Below, piece by piece: positions 6,093-10,352 of a stretch of DNA of 10,352 bases (positions are counted from its first letter, which is position 1; every line of letters begins with the position of its first letter). The DNA comes from Anaerolineae bacterium (GTDB taxonomy: Bacteria > Chloroflexota > Anaerolineae > 4572-78 > J111). The notes beneath the pieces were generated by a model. It had not been told where the DNA came from. It searched no databases and worked only from the letters and a program-made list of their open reading frames with translations. Made by a program: the position numbers and the translations under genes. The stretch covers positions 1 through 10,352 of the forward strand of contig JAHDWA010000154.1 of NCBI GenBank assembly GCA_023382535.1. Reading direction: 5' to 3'.

Positions 6093-7150
6093 TGATGAGC
6101 CACTCACAGCCAATAAAACGCCGGCCTCCCCGGCAGCCAGCGGCAATCCCCTTTGAACGGCGTAATTTCCCTCAGGAAATTATCAAGCAGTTGGAGCAAA
6201 TTGGGGCTATCTCCGGGGTCAGGAAGCTCCAGGTTTTTGAAGATTTTGTCTACCTGTCCGAGGCTACTTTGAGGGCGCTGCCTGGCCAGGTCAGAGCGGC
6301 TGGCGCGACTGGCCGTTTTGCCCCCGACCCACCTGAGGTGGCCGAAACCTTGGATCAGGTTCGCCGCCACTACGACAACGGCTGGCTAGCCCCTGACCGG
6401 CTTGGCCGGGTCTGGCAGCACTTTGGCCAGGCGTTTGCCCTGCTGCTGGAAGCTACCGCTCCCGGCCTGTGGGGCGAGCCGAACAGCCTGACCATCGCCG
6501 GGATCAGTGGGCCGGATATTCTGGGATGTATTTTCCAGACCTGGGCCAGCCCCCCCTCCGGTAAAAATGGCCTCGCCCAGATTCTGACTCCGTTCGCGGT
6601 AGCAAGCTGTATGGCCCGCATGCTTAACGTCGGTCTCGAGCGGATGGTCTATGACCGGGTTAAGGAAGCCCTGTGTCATCCCGATAATGTGTTAGGAGCG
6701 GCCGTATTACTGGCCTCGCTGGCCATTCCAGAGAACGAACCGGGCGCTCATTTTGACTGGTTTCTGAATCGTTGTCTGCCAGCCGCCGCGCCCTACCTGA
6801 ATCCCATATTGGTGCAAGAACCGGCGGTCGGGACTGGGGTGATGATCATGGCCCATGCCGCGGCCAGCCCGGAATGGGCCGTGCGCTACAATTTAATCCT
6901 CTACCAGGCTCAGGATATTGATCCGTTGATGGTCGCCGCCGCGCGTGCAGCGCTCATGCTGTACGGGATCAACGGTTACACCCTGCAACTGGAAGCGGCG
7001 GTGGCGGAAGCCCGACAAAGCTCCCGACAGCAGGCTGAAAGGCAAGCAGCCATTCTCACGCCATCCCCGAACACAACCAGCCCCACATTTGAAGAGATGT
7101 ACCGGGCCGCGGCCCGGCAAGCCGCGGCCGCGAAAGTAGTAGCAGCTTAA
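6089..7150 (+). CDS. N6-methylase-like protein lacking NPPY, copy 3
   Basis: A 353-aa protein, the least eroded of three paralogs and the one that identifies the fold. SGPDILGCIFQTW (140-152), GLAQILTPFAVASCMARML (161-179), VQEPAVGTGVMIMAHAA (242-258) and AQDIDPLMVAAARAALMLYGINGY (274-297) correspond in order to the D-x-x-G-x-I, GQ-x-x-TP, SAM motif I and acidic/GxxIxxxxN-[LM]-x-LxG stretches of HsdM-type N6-adenine methylases. Motif I (EPAVGTG) looks able to bind SAM. The expected NPPY/NPPF catalytic motif does not occur; only about 55 residues follow, with a linker and then TFEEMYRAAAR. So SAM binding is plausible and methyl transfer to DNA is not. The start could be any of the ATGs at 6089, 6092 or 6095; the ATGA overlap and GAAAGAAG (6077-6084) favour 6089. 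It is the last gene before the terminator. Confidence 0.82.
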   Translation: MMMSHSQPIKRRPPRQPAAIPFERRNFPQEIIKQLEQIGAISGVRKLQVFEDFVYLSEATLRALPGQVRAAGATGRFAPDPPEVAETLDQVRRHYDNGWLAPDRLGRVWQHFGQAFALLLEATAPGLWGEPNSLTIAGISGPDILGCIFQTWASPPSGKNGLAQILTPFAVASCMARMLNVGLERMVYDRVKEALCHPDNVLGAAVLLASLAIPENEPGAHFDWFLNRCLPAAAPYLNPILVQEPAVGTGVMIMAHAAASPEWAVRYNLILYQAQDIDPLMVAAARAALMLYGINGYTLQLEAAVAEARQSSRQQAERQAAILTPSPNTTSPTFEEMYRAAARQAAAAKVVAA

Positions 7151-7167
7151 TCTCGGCTTGATCTCCC

Positions 7168-7198
7168 CGCCCTGTCACCCGGTGGCAGGGCGTTTTTT
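7168..7198 (+). terminator. Intrinsic terminator of the + strand block
   Basis: CGCCCTGTCACC (7168-7179) pairs with GGTGGCAGGGCG (7181-7192), with only one G-U wobble. A run of six T (7193-7198) follows directly. It lies 17 bases after the stop of the last + strand gene. There is no T run on the other strand, so it acts in one direction. Confidence 0.92.
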
Positions 7199-7227
7199 AT
7201 TTTAAACGGCCTTGCCACTGCCTGTTT

Positions 7228-7604
7228 TCAGGGTGATGACCAGATTAACTTATGCCAGTCACCGGGGGTTTCGGTTTCTGGCGGCGCCTCGGCGGCTGCG
7301 GTCGGCCGCAAAGATTTGCCCTCTCGCTTTTCGGTCTGTTTGCGGCGCATTTCTCCGGCCTGCTCCGCCAGGGGTAACACCTGCTCCGGTTCAGACCGCT
7401 TGCATCGTTTCAGATAGAGGGTCTCGCTGAATTCTCCCAGGGGGCGCTTCCACGATTCCTGCCGGCGGTTGGCATAGCCCCCGAATTTCTTGAGGTGAGC
7501 CCCAACTCGCGGGGCATCTGGATTTGGGCATCCGTCAGGTAATAGCGCTGGCGAGCCGCCAGCTACATCGATAATTTCGCAGGCATCCTTTGCTTCTTGG
7601 CCAT
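7228..7604 (-). pseudogene. Broken conserved small protein (KKFGGxANxxQE type)
   Basis: On the minus strand an ATG at 7604 has a good GAGGTG site ahead and starts MAKKQRMPAKLSM, then hits TAG at 7565-7563. Reading through gives LAARQRYYLTDAQIQMPRELGL until about 7499. There a one-base loss shifts the frame, and the next frame continues HLKKFGGYANRRQESWKRP and LGEFSETLYLKR, then a polar tail to TGA at 7230-7228. The joined product matches a widespread small family of unknown function whose members read like K-LS-xRQRYxLxxAxxQMARELGxNPKKFGxxANxxQExWKxPLxxFIExLYxKR. The length of 377 bases (3n+2) fits a single deletion. It begins 28 bases after the C39-like peptidase gene on the same strand and may once have been its co-transcribed neighbour. 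A sequencing error could explain the frameshift but not so easily the stop as well. Confidence 0.8.
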
Positions 7605-7632
7605 GGTTTCACCTCAGGCAGGTGGGTTGTCC

Positions 7633-8100
7633 TCATCGAGCCAGGGGGATCAATACCGCATATCGCTCATCCCACTCCAGCCAGGCTAGATCGAACTCAC
7701 CCCGGTCCACTTGAAGAGGTGCATCGGGAAAGGCGGGGTCGTTGACATAGATGTACTCCTCGTCCAACCCCACCACGACAACCGCGTGGTCGGTGGCCTC
7801 AGGCCAGTAGGAAAGTTCTCCGGTTTTGAGAAAGACGATACAGGGATGGCCTTGCCGCAGGTGGATGGCCAGTTCGTCAAAGTTACCCTGCTGGTAAACG
7901 GCCTCCACCCGCAATTGTTTAAGCGACCGCAGATGAGCCACCGGCGTGCCAATGCCCGATTTTACCCGCAGCAGCTTGAGCAGCTTCTGATAGCTGACCG
8001 GAATAGCCAGATAGGTCAAGATCATCTGGGCGCAGGCAGCCAAACATTCACCCGGCTGTTGCTGTTGAACGTGGGGGACGGCCAGATGGACCAGGGCCAT
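7633..8100 (-). CDS. C39-like cysteine peptidase family protein
   Basis: A 155-aa protein with the pattern of a papain-fold C39-like (Peptidase_C39_2) domain over its whole length. Residues 12-23 (QQQQPGECLAAC) hold the oxyanion Gln and the likely catalytic Cys19. TDHAVVVVGLDEEYIYVNDP (103-122) holds the likely catalytic His105 and the Asn120/Asp121 third position. HPCIVFLKTGELSYW lies between, as usual for the family. There is no signal peptide, membrane segment or ABC-exporter fusion, so it seems a stand-alone cytoplasmic domain. It could be a protease, a transglutaminase-like enzyme or an inactive relative; the visible residues favour an active one. Its ATG lies 5 bases after the stop of its upstream partner with no clear ribosome binding site, so it probably depends on translation of that gene. 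Confidence 0.82.
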   Translation of the reverse strand: MALVHLAVPHVQQQQPGECLAACAQMILTYLAIPVSYQKLLKLLRVKSGIGTPVAHLRSLKQLRVEAVYQQGNFDELAIHLRQGHPCIVFLKTGELSYWPEATDHAVVVVGLDEEYIYVNDPAFPDAPLQVDRGEFDLAWLEWDERYAVLIPLAR

Positions 8101-8105
8101 CGTGG

Positions 8106-8579
8106 CTAGCCGGCTTTTGGGGAGGGCGAGGGGACAACTACCGGCAGCCCCTGCTCATCGAAGACGATTTGGGGCGCGGGAGGAAGATGGTGAGAGCGGT
8201 ACTGCTCGGGCACGGGACCTTTAGGTTGATAGGGAGACAAGTGGGAGGCTAGCTCTTCCGCCTGGCGTTCGATCGCGGCCTTGTTTTCGAGGGTGGCATT
8301 CATTTCACCGGTGGTGACATTAACCTCAACGGCGCCCACTATCCCAACCCGGCCTGCCCCGGGACGGCTAAAGACAGCTGGGACACGCCAGACGACCTGC
8401 TCGCCGACGACCAGGGTGGGCGGGTCAGCATCTATGAGCATACTGACCTCATCCCGCAGCCACCAGCGGACCTGGCGGCGCGCTTCTTCCGCCGTAACTT
8501 TAATCTCGAAAGCCCGGTCAATCTTTACTTCAACCGGCCCTTTTTCGGGGATAACGTAAGAGTCAAGGACAATGACCAT
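8106..8579 (-). CDS. Small beta-rich partner of the C39-like peptidase
   Basis: A 157-aa protein of no firmly known function. It has a helix around 29-50 (TAEEARRQVRWWLRDEVSML) and a beta core: PTLVVGEQVVWRVPAVFS (54-71), then GRVGIVGAVEVNVTTGE (76-92). A helix (96-113) and a Pro-rich C-terminal third follow. The W-R-V-P strand and the V-x-V-x-x-TGE turn recall PepSY-like domains, some of which restrain peptidases; that likeness is by eye. It has no signal peptide. Being first in a two-gene unit and 5 bases from the peptidase, it could be an inhibitor, chaperone or substrate of that enzyme. The ATG at 8579 has a weak ATGGAG site ahead. A clear promoter lies about 60 bases upstream. Confidence 0.75.
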   Translation of the reverse strand: MVIVLDSYVIPEKGPVEVKIDRAFEIKVTAEEARRQVRWWLRDEVSMLIDADPPTLVVGEQVVWRVPAVFSRPGAGRVGIVGAVEVNVTTGEMNATLENKAAIERQAEELASHLSPYQPKGPVPEQYRSHHLPPAPQIVFDEQGLPVVVPSPSPKAG

Positions 8580-8633
8580 CGTTTGGCTCCATCAGGCAGC
8601 TGGATTATTTGAGCGGAAAACAAGCGTATCTAA

Positions 8634-8653
8634 GGTAAAAGTATACCTTTACC
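8634..8653. promoter_or_regulatory. Near-palindrome over the -10 box, probable operator
   Basis: GGTAAAAGTATACCTTTACC reads the same on both strands except for one base pair in each half, and is centred on GTATAC. It covers the -10 box of the minus-strand promoter, which is where a dimeric repressor would block polymerase. No regulator gene is adjacent. Confidence 0.6.
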
Positions 8654-8668
8654 CCGATCAAATGACAA
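8640..8668 (-). promoter_or_regulatory. Sigma70-type promoter of the peptidase pair
   Basis: Read on the minus strand, TTGTCA (8668-8663) and TATACT (8645-8640) are separated by exactly 17 bases. Each matches the consensus at five of six positions. Transcription would begin near 8633, giving a leader of about 50 bases before the gene that starts at 8579. Confidence 0.7.
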
Positions 8669-8825
8669 GAACTTTACGTACCCTCGTGCCGCCGCCCTCC
8701 CACTCCAAATATCAGGCGAGGGTTTGAAGCAAGGGCAGCACCGCGATAAGCGGGACGAGGATTAAGCGCTCTCTTCAAAGCTTTACCCTGAGATGCTCTC
8801 AAATGGAGTCAACGCCTGCTGAGGG
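8669..8825. other. Gap between the 485-aa gene and the promoter
   Basis: No gene is supported here. CCCTCG (8681-8686) and CGAGGG (8717-8722) could pair over a long loop, and GAGATGCTCTC (8790-8800) is a tiny hairpin. Neither has a T run on the minus strand, so no terminator is seen for the 485-aa gene that ends at 8826. Confidence 0.4.
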
Positions 8826-10283
8826 TTAATCCTCCTCCTTACCCACCTTACTCCCCTTGACCTGCAAGGCCCAGACCAGCCAGGCTGCCCAGGCGCATAA
8901 GGCCCGGTTAGCCGCAGCACCGGTTGGCAGTTCAATCAGGGGCGTGGTCATCAGCACACTGCCCGGCTGGGGCCGCCCCCGTGTGACCGGCAGGGCTGTC
9001 ATCACCCCGCGCTGCTGGTTGCGGCGCAGCAATACCCCCTCATTTCCTCCTTTACTCTCCAGAATAGCGTAAGCAAAATCCTCGCCTCCCCACAGCATCG
9101 TCACCACGACTTCGCCCACGCGGTACGACGCTGCCGCCTGGCCGTGAACGGCCGAGGGAAGTTCAGTGAGTTTAGCCGGACCAAGTTGGGCTTCCCTGGC
9201 CTTCATCCGGCGCAAATAAGCCGCCTCCACTGCTTCGATAGCGATTGGTTCCGGCTGGAGGTTCGTCTCCGCGCCGAGGGTTTCGGCCAGCAGGGTGGCT
9301 AACTCAATATGCTCAAACGGTATTTTATTGCGGGTAGTGCCGGATAACTCGAAGCGGCGGACGTGCAGGCCGCCTTCCCAGGCGACCTCATAAAAGGCGT
9401 GACCCGATAACCGGCTCAGGCCCAACATTCCCTCCCCTTCGGCATTGCCCAGGACCATCAACTGCGGCCAATCGATCTCTTTAGCTTCGGTCACAAGCTG
9501 GATGTGCGGCCCGTTGACCTGCACCCGGTCCACTTCCTTGCGCAGTTGGTCGGCCCGCGCCGCCCGGAAGATACTGTCGGGCAACCGGGCCGCCCGGCGT
9601 TTGATCGCTTCCAGCCATTTGTCGTTATCATCTTCAGCCCACTGGACATACGTATCACACAGGGCCGGCCAGATTTGCTCCACCAGGCCGTGAAACTCAC
9701 GTGTTTTGCCCTGCCCTTCGACCCCCAACCGCCAATCCTGGTCGCCGATGCGCTGCACCAGCGGCGTAAAGGAGTCGAGGTCCGCATAATCAAATAAACT
9801 CCGAAAACTGAAGGGCACACCGCTGAGGAGACGCTGCTGTAACTCCCGGTGAACGGCCAGCCAGTTGGTGGCCACCTCGGCCAGGTTATCCCCACCGACC
9901 GCCGCCATGGCCTGGGCAATAGTGCGGCCCTGGTCGCCCCGTCCGTCAGGACCGTAACCGTAAACAGGATCGGCCAGGCAGCGCTGCAAATGCGTGGTCA
10001 AGTGATTGGCGTCCTGAAATATCAGCAGCAAACGCAGGGCGTGGCGATTTTCCACATCCAATTCCTGCATGGCGAGTCCCATCCGCTTTTCCGCTTTGGT
10101 CTCCTCGCCGATGCCGCCAAAAACGGTGTCCATTAACTCCTTTTGCCGGGCCACCGCTCGCTCCGGGTCGGTATCCACCAGCAAGAGCGGCGATTCCTCG
10201 TAATCCGGCCAATCTCCCTCCCCTTCAGCCAGGTCAAAGAGCAGTGCCTGCGCGGTGTCTGTAGTATTTTGTTGTAGGGTCAT
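8826..10283 (-). CDS. Large hypothetical protein, 485 aa
   Basis: A 485-aa protein that I do not recognise. The N-terminus is acidic (AEGEGDWPDYEE, 19-30). Residues 41-255 look mainly helical, with several Trp/Phe-rich stretches (FSFRSLFDYADLDSF, 158-172; WPALCDTYVQWAEDDNDKW, 205-223). Residues 255-320 look like beta strands (HIQLVTEAKEIDWPQLMVLG; HAFYEVAWEGGLHVRRFELSG). A helix with LRRMKAREAQLGPAKL follows (357-372). A second strand-rich part (SYRVGEVVVTMLWGGEDFAYAILES, 386-410) precedes a hydrophobic Ala/Trp helix (ALCAWAAWLVWALQV, 461-475), which may be amphipathic or loosely membrane-associated. No nucleotide-binding or catalytic motif is seen. The ATG at 10283 has GGAG (10296-10293) 9 bases ahead. 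Codon use and the lack of stops over 1.4 kb make the gene itself certain. It stands alone, with TGCTAC-type repeats upstream. Confidence 0.88.
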   Translation of the reverse strand: MTLQQNTTDTAQALLFDLAEGEGDWPDYEESPLLLVDTDPERAVARQKELMDTVFGGIGEETKAEKRMGLAMQELDVENRHALRLLLIFQDANHLTTHLQRCLADPVYGYGPDGRGDQGRTIAQAMAAVGGDNLAEVATNWLAVHRELQQRLLSGVPFSFRSLFDYADLDSFTPLVQRIGDQDWRLGVEGQGKTREFHGLVEQIWPALCDTYVQWAEDDNDKWLEAIKRRAARLPDSIFRAARADQLRKEVDRVQVNGPHIQLVTEAKEIDWPQLMVLGNAEGEGMLGLSRLSGHAFYEVAWEGGLHVRRFELSGTTRNKIPFEHIELATLLAETLGAETNLQPEPIAIEAVEAAYLRRMKAREAQLGPAKLTELPSAVHGQAAASYRVGEVVVTMLWGGEDFAYAILESKGGNEGVLLRRNQQRGVMTALPVTRGRPQPGSVLMTTPLIELPTGAAANRALCAWAAWLVWALQVKGSKVGKEED

Positions 10284-10317
10284 TTTTCATTGCTCCATTG
10301 AGTTAAAATAAAACAAG

Positions 10318-10352
10318 GTAGCAGGGTAGCAGGTAACAAAAAACTGCTACTT
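10318..10352. repeat. GTAGCA/TGCTAC repeat, right end
   Basis: GGTAGCAGGGTAGCAGG lies at 10317-10333, followed by an A-rich spacer and CTGCTAC (10344-10350). GGGTAGCAGGTAACAAAA (10324-10341) matches window bases 1-18 at 17 of 18 positions, in the same orientation. The tract runs off the window edge. Confidence 0.75.

Noticed and set aside
7212..7430. 72-aa + strand frame after the terminator
   Set aside because: It lies opposite the pseudogene, whose minus-strand translation matches a known family pattern; the + frame has no such support.
7563..7565. TAG in the pseudogene as a recoded codon
   Set aside because: A frameshift occurs in the same gene, and TAG is not used inside any intact gene here.
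7711..8109. 132-aa + strand frame opposite the C39-like gene
   Set aside because: The minus strand carries the Cys/His/Asn pattern of the peptidase; the + frame is its shadow.

Overview
The window is GC-rich and densely coded, with short overlapping genes. Its intergenic DNA carries TGCTAC/GTAGCA and TGAC-type short repeats. From the feel of the sequence (codon use, repeats, gene types) I think of a Chloroflexota (Anaerolineae-like) chromosome or a mobile element or plasmid within one. That placement is inference; there is no marker gene. No tRNA, rRNA, CRISPR, integrase, transposase or relaxase is visible.

Left block (115-7150, all + strand): two tightly packed gene runs. The first (115-4412) has seven genes: a 101-aa orphan, a NADAR (YbiA-like) protein, a 144-aa helical orphan, a degenerate N6-methylase-like protein (copy 1), two orphans of 108 and 140 aa, and a winged-helix protein whose C-terminus is a DnaA domain I. 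The second run (4630-7150) has a small protein of a plasmid-associated family and two more degenerate N6-methylase-like paralogs (copies 2 and 3). The run ends in a strong intrinsic terminator (7168-7198). Overlaps of 4, 14 and 23 bases and Shine-Dalgarno sequences inside upstream genes suggest translationally coupled operons. The DnaA-domain protein and the plasmid-type small protein make this look like the maintenance or replication module of an integrated element or plasmid.

Right block (7228-10283, all - strand): a C39-like cysteine peptidase is preceded by a small beta-rich partner. Both lie behind a clear sigma70-type promoter whose -10 box sits in a 20-base near-palindrome. Downstream is a pseudogene of a conserved small protein, inactivated by one stop and one 1-base deletion. 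Farther right is a 485-aa protein I do not recognise.

The most interesting points are: three diverged copies of an N6-methylase-like fold that all lack the catalytic NPPY motif and show graded decay of the SAM motif; a shared C-terminal TF-x-x-x-[FY]-R tail on these three and on the first gene; the wHTH-DnaA-domain-I fusion; and the promoter/operator of the peptidase pair. Very similar 18-base repeats lie at both ends of the window.
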